From JBOGVZ01 sp050692985 (GTDB lineage: Bacteria; Actinomycetota; UBA4738; CALAEC01): 64,000 nt of DNA. Below are positions 42,791-50,715 of the stretch, one piece after another. Within the stretch, counting starts at the first letter, position 1, and each line of letters starts with the position of its first letter. The notes beneath the pieces are model-generated. The model saw only the letters and a list, made by a program, of their open reading frames with translations. It had not been told where the DNA came from and made no database searches. The translations under genes were made by a program, and so were the position numbers. The stretch is from contig JBOGVZ010000085.1 of assembly GCA_050692985.1 (NCBI GenBank), positions 62,001 to 126,000 on the forward strand, given 5' to 3'.

Positions 42791-42869
42791 CGAAGGAGGT
42801 GAAGCCAACACCCGCGACCTACCACGGCCGAGGCCGGGGAGCAGACGACCCCGGGGAGGCCACGGGGGT
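42791..42869 (+). promoter_or_regulatory. Conserved leader element, copy 2
   Basis: The second copy of the leader lies in the 102-base gap between the two RlpA-like genes. It has the same start-less AAGGAGGTGA (42793-42802) and the same hairpin. The sequence 5' to it shows no match to the region before copy 1, so the shared block begins at CGAAGGAGG. Confidence 0.6.
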
Positions 42870-43457
42870 GTGAGCACACACATGGAAGGACGACATACGA
42901 CCCGCAGCACGACGCGCGGCATCCTGGCCGCGCTGCTCGCCTCGAGCCTGCTGCTCATCGCCTCCGCGCCGCCCGCCAACACCGAGCCGGGAGAGGGCAG
43001 CGCGGTGCGGACGTACGGCAAGGTGAAGAGCCCGGGCAAGAAGTGGAGCAAGGTGTATCCGGCCAAGAAGGCCAAGAAGATCGCCACCAAGCGCACCACC
43101 AAGCAGCTCAAGAAGGCCAAGAAGCACGGAGGCAAGGTCAAGGTCCGCCTCAAGCTGTTCGATCGCTACACGTTCTGGGGCGAGGCGTCGACGTACAGCG
43201 CCGGCCTCGACGGGGGCCCCACCGCGTGCGGCGGCCCGTACGACCACCAGGCCATGACCGCCGCCCACAAGACGCTGGCCTGCGGGACCAAGGTGGTGGT
43301 GACGAACCCGTCGACCGGCAAGACCATCACCGTCACGATCAACGACCGCGGGCCCTTCGTCCCGGGACGGGTCATCGACCTGTCGGGGAAGGCCTGGAGC
43401 AAGCTCACCGGGGGCGCGTCACCCGGCGTGATGCACGTCCACGCCAGGGTGAAGTAG
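42870..43457 (+). CDS. RlpA-like secreted double-psi beta-barrel protein, copy 2
   Basis: A 195-residue paralogue of the preceding gene, identical in length. It has a signal/anchor helix (RGILAALLASSLLLIASAP), a Lys-rich segment (KKAKKIATKRTTKQLKKAKK) and an RlpA domain (YTFWGEASTYSAG, TACGGPYDHQ, TAAHKTLACGTKVVVTNP, TVTINDRGPFVPGRVIDLS). The INDRGPF loop is closer to canonical RlpA than copy 1's ITDRGPY. The segment from the leader through the signal peptide is almost identical to copy 1, while the mature domain has diverged. Confidence 0.86.
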   Translation: MSTHMEGRHTTRSTTRGILAALLASSLLLIASAPPANTEPGEGSAVRTYGKVKSPGKKWSKVYPAKKAKKIATKRTTKQLKKAKKHGGKVKVRLKLFDRYTFWGEASTYSAGLDGGPTACGGPYDHQAMTAAHKTLACGTKVVVTNPSTGKTITVTINDRGPFVPGRVIDLSGKAWSKLTGGASPGVMHVHARVK

Positions 43458-43473
43458 CGAGCGGGCCACTCCG

Positions 43474-43502
43474 AAGGGGTGGGCCTGCCGGGCCCACCCC
43501 TT
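43474..43502 (+). terminator. Bidirectional terminator
   Basis: AAGGGGTGGGC (43474-43484) and GCCCACCCCTT (43492-43502) form a perfect 11-base stem with a 7-base loop, between the convergent RlpA-like and corA genes. Confidence 0.7.
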
Positions 43503-43505
43503 CCC

Positions 43506-44468
43506 CTACAACCAGTCCAGGCGCTTGAAAAGGGCGTACAGCGCGCCGCCGGAGAGGAGCATGAGGACCACCGTGATGGGCGGCCCCCACGGCGACCGGA
43601 GCGGCCACGGCAGGCTGGTGAAGTTCATCCCGTAGAAGCTGGTGATGAGCGTGGGGATGAGGATGATCGCCGCCCACGAGGTCACCTGCTTCATCACCAC
43701 GTTCAGGCGGTTGCTCACCTGGGACAGGTGGGCCTCGAGGGCCGCCGTCAGGAGCTCGCGGACGTTGTCGATGAACGTGGCCACCCGGATCACGTGGTCG
43801 GCCACGTCCCGGTAGTAGGCCCGGAGCTGCTCGGTGACGATGGACCGGTCGTCCTGCAAGATCGCCAGCACGTCCCGCAGCGGCGTCACCAGGCGGCGCA
43901 GCTCGAGCAGGTTCTTCTTCTGCCGGAAGATCCGCTCCTGGATGTGGCCATCCTTCCGTTCCGAGAACACGCCTTCCTCGATCTCCTCGGAGGCGTCCTC
44001 CAGGTCGTCGACGACCTCGAAGTACCCGTCAACCACCCGGTCCAGCAACGCGTACAGGAGGTATCCGCCGCCCTCGCGGGTCAGTTCCTGGTGGCGCTCC
44101 CACCGCTTGAGCACGGGACCGAGGTCGAAGGCGGGGTCGAACCGGAGCGTGATGAGATAGTTCGCGCCGACGAACGCGTGCATCTCCCGGGTGCGGAGGT
44201 CGTCGCCCCCCAGCTCGATCGCGTAGAAGACCATGAAGTAGTACCCCTCGTAGGCCTCGATCTTGGGGCGCTGGCCGCGGTGCCGGGCATCCTCGATGGC
44301 CAGGTGGTGGAGGGAGAACTCCTCCTGGATGAGGGCCAGCTCCCGGTCGCTGGGCTCCTCCAGGTCCAGCCACACCAGGCCACCCTGCTGGAGGAGGTCG
44401 CTGACCCGGGCCGGGTCGAAGTCCTCCTCCTCGATCTTCCCGTCACGGTACAGGCGGACCTTCAGCAC
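43506..44468 (-). CDS. corA: CorA-family Mg2+/divalent cation channel
   Basis: A 320-residue protein. The long cytoplasmic domain (DLEEPSDRELALIQEEF, HHLAIEDARHRGQRPKIEAY, YLITLRFD) and the coiled stalk helix (EIEEGVFSERKDGHIQERIF onward) are followed by two C-terminal helices. The channel signature YGMNF is at about residue 279. GTG 44468 starts LKVRLYRDGK. It forms pentameric Mg2+ channels. The window therefore encodes at least two Mg-type transporters, with the MgtE-like protein at 38.4 kb. Confidence 0.95.
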   Translation of the reverse strand: MLKVRLYRDGKIEEEDFDPARVSDLLQQGGLVWLDLEEPSDRELALIQEEFSLHHLAIEDARHRGQRPKIEAYEGYYFMVFYAIELGGDDLRTREMHAFVGANYLITLRFDPAFDLGPVLKRWERHQELTREGGGYLLYALLDRVVDGYFEVVDDLEDASEEIEEGVFSERKDGHIQERIFRQKKNLLELRRLVTPLRDVLAILQDDRSIVTEQLRAYYRDVADHVIRVATFIDNVRELLTAALEAHLSQVSNRLNVVMKQVTSWAAIILIPTLITSFYGMNFTSLPWPLRSPWGPPITVVLMLLSGGALYALFKRLDWL

Positions 44469-44526
44469 GGCCCGGCGAGCCTAGCGCACCCGAGGCTCGA
44501 TCGGTCCGGGGCGGCGTCCGGGTACC

Positions 44527-44811
44527 ATGGATGCGGAGCCGATGGCCGCGGAGACGCACCGGCGCAAGGGGGTATCGCTCGCGGGGCTCGGCCTGGCGAT
44601 CCTCGGCCTGTTCGCCCTCCTGTTCGGGGCCATGCTGGCCGGGCGGCTCGGCCCGCTCCTGGCCGTGGTGGGCGGGCTGGCCGTCCTGGGGGGAACCGCG
44701 GCGGTGTGGGGAGCCGACTCACGGCGGGGCGGGAGGAACATCTTGCGGCGGCCTTCGCCCCCCGTTCCCCCGAACGTGGTGATCCTCAGGCGCTGGCCAG
44801 GGCCCGGCTGA
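44527..44811 (+). CDS. Small two-helix membrane protein (candidate)
   Basis: A 94-residue frame starting at ATG 44527. Two adjacent hydrophobic segments (VSLAGLGLAILGLFALLFGAM and LLAVVGGLAVLGGTAAVWG) are followed by a basic/proline tail. It is divergent from corA and overlaps the 3' end of the convergent acyl-CoA dehydrogenase gene by 26 bases. The family is unknown and no strong RBS is seen. Confidence 0.45.
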   Translation: MDAEPMAAETHRRKGVSLAGLGLAILGLFALLFGAMLAGRLGPLLAVVGGLAVLGGTAAVWGADSRRGGRNILRRPSPPVPPNVVILRRWPGPG

Positions 44812-45982
44812 TCACCAGGCGCTGGATCTCGCTGGTGCCCTCGAACAGGGTGTAGATCTTGGCGTCCCGGTACCACTTCTCCACCGGGAAGTCCTTGATG
44901 TAGCCGTACCCGCCCAGGACCTGCACGGCCTGCTCGGAGACCCACACCGCGACCTCGGAGGCCTTGACCTTGCTCATCGAGCCCTCCGCGTGGGAGAAGT
45001 CCATGCCGTTGCGGGCCATCCACGCCGCCCGCCAGGTGAGGAGCCGGGCCGCGTCCACCTCCAGGGCCATGTCGGCGAGCTTGAAGGCGATGCCCTGATA
45101 CTCGATGATCGGCTTCCCCCAGGTGGTGCGGTCCTTGGCGTAGTCGATGGCGTACTCCAGCGACGCCCTGGCGATGCCCAGTGCCTGGGCGGCCACCGAG
45201 GGTCTGGTCATCTCGAAGGTCTTCAGCGCCTGCGAGGACCGGCCGGTGCCCTGCTTGCTGCGGGCCCGCTCCAGCTTGGACTCGAGCTTCTCCACCCCGC
45301 CGACCACGTTCTCGAGGGGGACCCGGCAGTCATCGAGCAGCACCTCGGCGGTGTGCGAGGCCCGGATCCCCAGCTTCTTCTCCTTCTTGCCCTGCCTCAG
45401 CCCCGGTGTTCCGGGCCCCAGGATGAACGCGGCCTGTCCCCGATGGCCCAGATCCGCGTCCACCGTGGCCACCACCACGTGCACGTCGGCGATCCCGCCG
45501 TTCGTGATGAAGACCTTCTGGCCATTGAGCACCCACTCGTCGCCGTCCCGCTTGGCGGTGGTCCGCAACGCCGAGACGTCGGAGCCGGCCCCCGGCTCGG
45601 TGACGGCGAACGCCCCCAGCTTGGGATCCTCCGGAGTGCCGAACATCTTGGGCGCCCACTCGGCCAACTGCTCGGGAGCCGCCGAATACGCCAGCGTGGC
45701 CAGCGGCAGCCCGGTCCCGAAGATGCCCAGGCCGATCCCTGCGCACCCCCAGGCCACCTCCTCCTGCACGATCGGCATGGTCAGGCCGGTGTTGTCCTGG
45801 CCGACCATCTCCGTGTAGAAGTCCAGCGAGTACAGGCCCACCTCGGCCGCCTTCTTCACCACCGGCCACGGGAAGTCCTCGGTCTCGTCGTACTGGGGGG
45901 CCACGGGGCGGATCTCCTGCTCCGCGAACTCGTGGGCCCACTTCTTGACCGTCAGGTGGTCCTCGCTCAGCTGGAAATCCAT
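44786..45982 (-). CDS. Acyl-CoA dehydrogenase
   Basis: A 398-residue FAD enzyme introducing a C2-C3 double bond into acyl-CoA. AFAVTEPGAGSDVSALRT and FITNGGIADVHVVVA form the FAD/substrate sandwich, ASHTAEVLLDDCRVP is the middle domain, and YAKDRTTWGKPIIEYQGI is the C-terminal helical domain. LFEGTSEIQRLVISRAL carries the catalytic Glu near residue 378. The acyl chain specificity is unknown. It is divergent from a TetR regulator whose likely operator (46021-46036) overlaps its promoter. Confidence 0.93.
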   Translation of the reverse strand: MDFQLSEDHLTVKKWAHEFAEQEIRPVAPQYDETEDFPWPVVKKAAEVGLYSLDFYTEMVGQDNTGLTMPIVQEEVAWGCAGIGLGIFGTGLPLATLAYSAAPEQLAEWAPKMFGTPEDPKLGAFAVTEPGAGSDVSALRTTAKRDGDEWVLNGQKVFITNGGIADVHVVVATVDADLGHRGQAAFILGPGTPGLRQGKKEKKLGIRASHTAEVLLDDCRVPLENVVGGVEKLESKLERARSKQGTGRSSQALKTFEMTRPSVAAQALGIARASLEYAIDYAKDRTTWGKPIIEYQGIAFKLADMALEVDAARLLTWRAAWMARNGMDFSHAEGSMSKVKASEVAVWVSEQAVQVLGGYGYIKDFPVEKWYRDAKIYTLFEGTSEIQRLVISRALASA

Positions 45983-46020
45983 CGAACCTCCCCGGGCACG
46001 GGGCCGTCGCGGCGGCCTTT

Positions 46021-46036
46021 CCTACTCGTCGGTAGG
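46021..46036. promoter_or_regulatory. TetR-type operator
   Basis: CCTAC-TCGTCG-GTAGG is an inverted repeat (5-6-5) in the 79-base gap between the divergent acyl-CoA dehydrogenase and TetR genes. It overlaps the -10 of the dehydrogenase promoter. Confidence 0.55.
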
Positions 46037-46062
46037 TTACCATCAAGTAGTATTCCCGTCAA
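46034..46062 (-). promoter_or_regulatory. Promoter of the acyl-CoA dehydrogenase
   Basis: On the minus strand TTGACG (46062-46057), a 17-base spacer and TAACCT (46039-46034). The -10 lies within the predicted TetR operator. On the plus strand TAGTAT (46047-46052) is 9 bases before the tetR ATG. Confidence 0.6.
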
Positions 46063-46673
46063 TGCGAGAGGCCCAAGCCACACCGAAGCGCCGGATGCGG
46101 GCCCCCGAGCGCCGGGAGCAGCTGCTCCAGGTGGCTCGGCGGGTGTTCTCCGAGCGCGGCTACCACACCGTCACCATGGAGGACGTGGCCTCGGAGGCCG
46201 GCGTCACCAAGCCGATCCTGTACGACCACTTCCCCTCCAAGCGCGACCTGTACCGCGGTCTCCTGGAGTCCGACCTGGCCGCGCTCAAGGAGCGGATCGA
46301 GACCGCCCTGGAGTCCTCCCCGGGGAACCGGGAGCGGATCCGGGCCTCCTTCCAGGCCTACTTCGACTTCGTCGACGAGGAGGGTGAGGGCTTCACCCTC
46401 CTGATGCAGGAGGCCGTTGGGGCCGAGGAGGAGTTCCGCGGGCTGATCGGCCGGTTCCGGGAGGACGTGCTGGCCGCGGTCACCGAGGTCATCGTCCGCG
46501 AGTCCCACGGGAACCTGGACCGCCGGGAGGCCGAGGACGTGGCCCTGGGGCTCATCGGCCTGGCCGAGACCGTGGCCCAGCACGAGCCCGGCCGCTCCAA
46601 GCAGGAGCGGGCCGCGACCGTGGACACGCTGGTCCGGCTGGCCTGGCGGGGCATCACCGGCCTGACGCCGTGA
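46062..46673 (+). CDS. TetR/AcrR-family transcriptional regulator
   Basis: A 203-residue repressor. The N-terminal helix-turn-helix is clear (RREQLLQVARRVFSERGYHTVTMEDVASEAGVTKPILYDHFPSKRDLY in outline; recognition helix VTKPILYDHF). The C-terminal ligand domain has no distinctive motif. ATG 46062 is preceded by TAGTAT, giving a short or absent leader. It likely controls the divergent acyl-CoA dehydrogenase and itself, with an acyl-CoA or fatty acid as a plausible ligand. Its stop overlaps the next gene's GTG. Confidence 0.9.
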   Translation: MREAQATPKRRMRAPERREQLLQVARRVFSERGYHTVTMEDVASEAGVTKPILYDHFPSKRDLYRGLLESDLAALKERIETALESSPGNRERIRASFQAYFDFVDEEGEGFTLLMQEAVGAEEEFRGLIGRFREDVLAAVTEVIVRESHGNLDRREAEDVALGLIGLAETVAQHEPGRSKQERAATVDTLVRLAWRGITGLTP

Positions 46674-47755
46674 ACCTCCCGGGGCCCGCCCGGGCCCTGG
46701 CCGCCCGCGCTCGCGACCTCCTCCGACCGATCGACTGGCGCGGATCGAGGCCCCACCCCGAGGACGTGCGAGGCGCGTTCCTGTTCGACAAGGACCGCTC
46801 AGTGGCCTCGTTCGACGGCACCGAGATCGCCTACACGGTGCTGGGCACGCGAGGCCCGTGGGTGGCCCTGGTCCCGGGGTTCGTGTGCCCCGACAGCCAC
46901 TGGCGCTACCTGGCTCCCGACCTGGCCCGCCACCACCGGGTGGTGGTGTGGGACCTGCGGGGGCTGGGGCTGTCGGGGACGCCCCGGCCGGCCGGGTACC
47001 GGGCCCGGAACCTCCGCCCCCAGGACTTCGCGATCGAGGCCCTGGCCCGGGACCTAGAGGCCGTGCTCGACGACGCCGGGGCCGGGCGGGCGGCGTTGAT
47101 CGGCCACAGCATGGGGGGGCAGACGATCCTGGAGGCCTACCGCCGCTTCCCCAAGAGGGTCACCACGCTCGTGTTCGTCACGGCGCCCCACGAGTCCCCC
47201 ATGCGGATGTTCTACGGGCGTGACGTCACCGCGCTGACCCGGGCCATGGACCGGGCGGTCCGCCTGCTCCCCCGGCCCGTGCCGGTGCTGGCGTGGCGGG
47301 CCCTGCTGCTGGCCGACCCGTCGGTCCCCCACCGGCTGGCCCAGCTCGTGCGGGCCCTGGGCCCCGAGGCCCGGGTGGAGGACATGGAGGCGTACTACCG
47401 GCACCTGGGGCTGCTGGACCCCTTGGTCGTCCTGCACATGGCCGAGGCCATGCGGGCCCATTCGGGCGCGGACGTGCTGCCCACGGTGCGGGTCCCCGCG
47501 CTGGTGGTGGCGGCGGACCTCGACGGATTCTGCCCGCTCGGGGTCGCCGAGGCCACAGCCGAGGGGATCCCCGGCGCAGAGCTGGCGGTGGTGGAGGGCG
47601 CGGCCCACGGGGCCATCGTGGAGAAGCCCCAGGAGATCAACGCCGCCGTCCGCGGGTTCCTGGAGCGCCACCTCCGCCGCCCGGAACGCGAGCGAGGGCC
47701 CCGAAGGGCCCCCGCTCGTTCGGCCGACCGTCGGGTCAAGAGCTCTCGATCGTAA
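46670..47755 (+). CDS. Alpha/beta hydrolase
   Basis: A 361-residue hydrolase. After a 45-residue basic N-terminus, the fold begins FDGTEIAYTVLGTRGPWVALVPGF. WDLRGLGLSG, the nucleophile elbow IGHSMGGQ (about residue 146), the acid in VVAADLDGFCPL and the base in GAAHGAIVEKP are all visible. GTG 46670 overlaps the tetR stop, so the two are co-transcribed. The last 30 residues (RRPERERGPRRAPARSADRR onward) are low-complexity and contain a terminator-like hairpin (47689-47718). They may be a run-on past an ancestral stop. Confidence 0.85.
   Translation: MNLPGPARALAARARDLLRPIDWRGSRPHPEDVRGAFLFDKDRSVASFDGTEIAYTVLGTRGPWVALVPGFVCPDSHWRYLAPDLARHHRVVVWDLRGLGLSGTPRPAGYRARNLRPQDFAIEALARDLEAVLDDAGAGRAALIGHSMGGQTILEAYRRFPKRVTTLVFVTAPHESPMRMFYGRDVTALTRAMDRAVRLLPRPVPVLAWRALLLADPSVPHRLAQLVRALGPEARVEDMEAYYRHLGLLDPLVVLHMAEAMRAHSGADVLPTVRVPALVVAADLDGFCPLGVAEATAEGIPGAELAVVEGAAHGAIVEKPQEINAAVRGFLERHLRRPERERGPRRAPARSADRRVKSSRS
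47689..47718 (-). terminator. Strong hairpin shared by convergent genes
   Basis: CGAGCG-A-GGGCCC, loop CGAA, GGGCCC-C-CGCTCG. It lies 18 bases beyond the stop of the minus-strand fragment and inside the 3' coding end of the hydrolase. Confidence 0.6.
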
Positions 47756-48077
47756 GATCTCCCCGCCCGACCGACGTGAAGTCACCGAAGTCGTAGACCA
47801 CGTTCCCGCCGGCATCGAACAGGGTCATGCGGTACCTGTCCTGGTTCGGCGGGTTGGGGCCGTTGTCGACGATCCGGACCCGGAACGAAGCGGCCTCCGG
47901 CAGATCGCCGGTGTTCCCGGTGTGCCGCTGCCCCGTGCAGTCGATGGAACCCGTGATGATCACCTCGTTCGAGCCGACGATCGCGATCTGCTCGGGAAAC
48001 CCCTCGTCGCATACGAACGGTCCCCGACGCGGGCCCCGGCGGGTCGGCTCGGTCGTCCGCAACATGGCCGACGACAC
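47736..48077 (-). pseudogene. Post-COAP-like domain fragment
   Basis: A 113-residue frame whose second half resembles the C-terminus of secreted "post-COAP" beta domains: ASFRVRIVDNGPNPPNQDRYRMTLFDAGG, then VGRGDLTIESS. The N-terminal half of that domain and any signal peptide are missing. An in-frame TAG lies 14 codons upstream of the best GTG. A terminator-like hairpin follows the stop, arguing that this was once a real gene end. It may be a decayed remnant or a short diverged protein. It overlaps the hydrolase 3' end by 20 bases. The 290 bases 48078-48367 upstream hold no supportable gene. Confidence 0.4.
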
Positions 48078-48367
48078 GACGGACCAGCAGCCGCCGACGG
48101 TGGGACGGCCGCTGCTCTATGCCGAGCCAGCACTGACGATGGTCCATGTGTTCGGAGGTGCCCACACCACGTTCGAGCGGAGGCTGGCCAGGATCGAGAC
48201 TTCATCGCCCGAACCGTACAAAAGGGGCGACGTCGGTGGGGTTCCGCCGGGGTGACGGTCCCATCGGCACGAGCCCTACGGGATATCGGGCTCGGCCGCG
48301 CCGCACCGCCGGCGGGCCGAGCCGCTCAGGCCGTCGGGAGCGCTCGCCATGCCCCTCCCTCGCCCGC

Positions 48368-49480
48368 CTACAGGTTGCCGCGCTCGGCCTGCTCCCGCTC
48401 GATGGCCACGAACAGCTCCTTGAAGTTCCCCAGACCGAACCCCTTGGAGCCGTGGCGCTCGATCAGCTCGTAGAAGACCGTGGGACGGTCCTGCTGGATC
48501 TTGGTGAAGATCTGGAGCAGGTACCCCTCGTCGTCCCGGTCGGCCAGGATCCCCAGGCGTTCGAGCTCCTCCACCGGCTGGTCGATGTCGCCGATGCGCC
48601 CGCGGAGGTCCTGGTAATAGGTCTCGGGGACCCGGATGAACCGCACCCCGCGGGCCCGCAGCGCGTCGACCGCCCCGATGATGTCGTCCGTGGCCATGGC
48701 GATGTGCTGCACGCCGGGCCCCCGGTAGTACTCCAGGTACTCCTCGATCTGGGACTTCTTCCTGCCCTCGGCGGGCTCGTTGATCGGGAACTTCACCCGG
48801 CCCTTGCCGTCCCACATCACCTTGGACATGAGCGCGGTGTACTCGGTAGAGATCTGGTCGTCCCGGAAGTGCACGAGCTGGGCGAAGCCCAGGACCCGGG
48901 CGTAGAACTCCACCATCTCGTTCATCCGGCCCAGCTCCACGTTGCACACCACGTGGTCGATGGCCTGGATCCCCACGGGGGGCCCGTCATCGGGATAGGG
49001 CTCCTCCTCCCGGTAGCCGGGGAGGAAGGGCCCCGAGTAGTTCTCCCGCTCGATGAACGAGTGGAGGGTGTCGCCGTAGGCCCGGATGGAGGCCCTGACC
49101 ACCTTGCCGTGCTCGTCCTCCAGCACCGTGGGCTCCAGGGCGCTCTCCGCCCCGCGCTTGGTGGTCTGCTCCCACGCGTCGGCGGCGTCCGGAACGCGCA
49201 GGGCCACCTCCCGGACGCCGTCGCCGTGCTCGTGGACGTGCCGGGCGATGTCGCTCTCGGGGCCCAGGGCCCCGGTGAAGACGTAGCGGACGTCGTCCTG
49301 CTCCACCAGCCACGAAGCCCGGTCGCGCCTCCCCGTCTCCTGCCCCGCATATGCGCGGAGGGAGAAACCGAACGCCTTGGAGTAGTAGTACGCCGCCTGG
49401 CGCGAGTTGCCGACCCAGTACTCGATGTGATCGATCCCCATCAGGGGAAGGAAGTCCTCCTGCCGTGACACCCTCGTCAC
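48368..49480 (-). CDS. hppD: 4-hydroxyphenylpyruvate dioxygenase
   Basis: A 370-residue two-barrel Fe(II) dioxygenase converting 4-hydroxyphenylpyruvate to homogentisate. The iron ligands are the His of AIDHVVCNVE, the His of GVQHIAMAT and the Glu of FYELIERHG. The C-terminal GSKGFGLGNFKELF is the lid/active-site helix typical of HPPD. Hydroxymandelate synthase shares the fold and ligands, so a specialised role cannot be fully excluded. The usual HPPD length and the lack of a natural-product cluster favour tyrosine catabolism. Homogentisate dioxygenase is not in the window. Confidence 0.93.
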   Translation of the reverse strand: MTRVSRQEDFLPLMGIDHIEYWVGNSRQAAYYYSKAFGFSLRAYAGQETGRRDRASWLVEQDDVRYVFTGALGPESDIARHVHEHGDGVREVALRVPDAADAWEQTTKRGAESALEPTVLEDEHGKVVRASIRAYGDTLHSFIERENYSGPFLPGYREEEPYPDDGPPVGIQAIDHVVCNVELGRMNEMVEFYARVLGFAQLVHFRDDQISTEYTALMSKVMWDGKGRVKFPINEPAEGRKKSQIEEYLEYYRGPGVQHIAMATDDIIGAVDALRARGVRFIRVPETYYQDLRGRIGDIDQPVEELERLGILADRDDEGYLLQIFTKIQQDRPTVFYELIERHGSKGFGLGNFKELFVAIEREQAERGNL

Positions 49481-49552
49481 CTCCTCGCCGTCCCACGGAC
49501 AACTCTACCGCCTGCGGGAAGCCCGGCGCCCTCGCGGAGGTTGGAACGAACG

Positions 49553-50671
49553 ATGGTGCCGCCTCGTGTGCGCCTGGCGGCCATGGCCGCACTGGCGGGG
49601 CTGACCCTGGCAGCGTGCTCCCGGGCCGGACCCCAGCCGGCAGACGAACCGCGGGACCCCGACCCCCTGGTCACCGCGCGCGAGCTGGTCGACGTGCTTC
49701 CGGCCGACTCCATCCCCTCGATCGACGACCCGGCCTTCGAGCCCCCGGAGGAGGCATCGGCGTGGCTGGCGGGGAGGGAGCCGGTCGTGTCGCTGGAGCT
49801 GGAGGGCGAGGCCCGGGCCTACCCGGTGCAGGTCATGACCTGGCACGAGATCGTGAACGATGAGGTCGGCGGGAGGCCGGTGGCGGTCACGTACTGCCCC
49901 CTGTGCAACTCGGCCGTGGCCTTCGACCGGCGGGTGGACGGCCGGGTCCTGGAGTTCGGGACGTCCGGGAAGCTGCACCAGAGCGCGCTGGTGATGTACG
50001 ACCGGCAGACGGACTCGCTGTGGACCCACTTCGACGGCCTGGCCGTCCAGGGGCCCCTGGCCGACACCAGGCTCGAACTGATCCCGGTGCAGATGCTCTC
50101 GTTCGACCAGTGGCGGGACGCGCACGGGGGCGGGCGAGTGCTCTCCCGTAACACCGGCGAGGCTCGCCCCTACGGCCAGAACCCCTACCAGGGGTACGAC
50201 GGGCAGGAGGGGCCCAACGCGGCGTTCGTCAGCGGGCGGGTGGACCCCCGGCTGCCGGCCATGGCCCGGGTGGTGGGGGTGCGGGGGGCCGGCGACCCGG
50301 TCGCCTACCCGTACGCGGACCTGGCCAGGGGGCCACGGGTGGGGGTGGTCAACGATGCGATCGGGGGGGAGCCCGTGGTGGTCATGTGGCGGGCGGGCGT
50401 GGCCTCGGCGCTCGACGACGAGGAGATCGCCGCCGGCCGCGAGGTAGGCACCTCGGGGGTGTTCGTGGCCCGGGCGGAGGGGCACCGTCTGACGTTCGCG
50501 GTCCAGGACCACCAGCTCGTGGACCGCCGAACCGGTTCGACGTGGTCCATCGCCGGACGGGCCCTCTCGGGCCCGCTTCAGGGCGCGTCGCTGGAACCGG
50601 TGGAGCACGTGGACACGTTCTGGTTCGCCTGGGCGGCGTACCACCCGGACACGCGGGTCTTCGGTCGCTAG
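49553..50671 (+). CDS. DUF3179-domain lipoprotein
   Basis: A 372-residue exported protein. A lipobox ends the signal peptide (GLTLAACS, Cys about residue 22), so it is predicted to be lipid-anchored. DUF3179 features are VQVMTWHEIVNDEVGGRPVAVTYCPLCNSAVAF, with its conserved CPLC, then EFGTSGKLHQSALVMYDRQT and LWTHFDG, and SQ-like LSRNTGEARPYGQNPY. The family has no established activity. The CxxC and His residues hint at metal or redox chemistry. ATG 49553 is the first Met before the signal peptide, with GGAGG 12 bases upstream. Confidence 0.85.
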   Translation: MVPPRVRLAAMAALAGLTLAACSRAGPQPADEPRDPDPLVTARELVDVLPADSIPSIDDPAFEPPEEASAWLAGREPVVSLELEGEARAYPVQVMTWHEIVNDEVGGRPVAVTYCPLCNSAVAFDRRVDGRVLEFGTSGKLHQSALVMYDRQTDSLWTHFDGLAVQGPLADTRLELIPVQMLSFDQWRDAHGGGRVLSRNTGEARPYGQNPYQGYDGQEGPNAAFVSGRVDPRLPAMARVVGVRGAGDPVAYPYADLARGPRVGVVNDAIGGEPVVVMWRAGVASALDDEEIAAGREVGTSGVFVARAEGHRLTFAVQDHQLVDRRTGSTWSIAGRALSGPLQGASLEPVEHVDTFWFAWAAYHPDTRVFGR

Positions 50672-50715
50672 TGGTCGGCGGGGCCGGCCGCGCGTGGTCC
50701 GCTGCTGCCCCGGGC

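Noticed and set aside
48081..48255. A plus-strand or longer minus-strand gene upstream of the post-COAP fragment
   Set aside because: Frames are short, lack ribosome sites and do not continue the domain. An in-frame TAG closes the minus frame just upstream of 48077.
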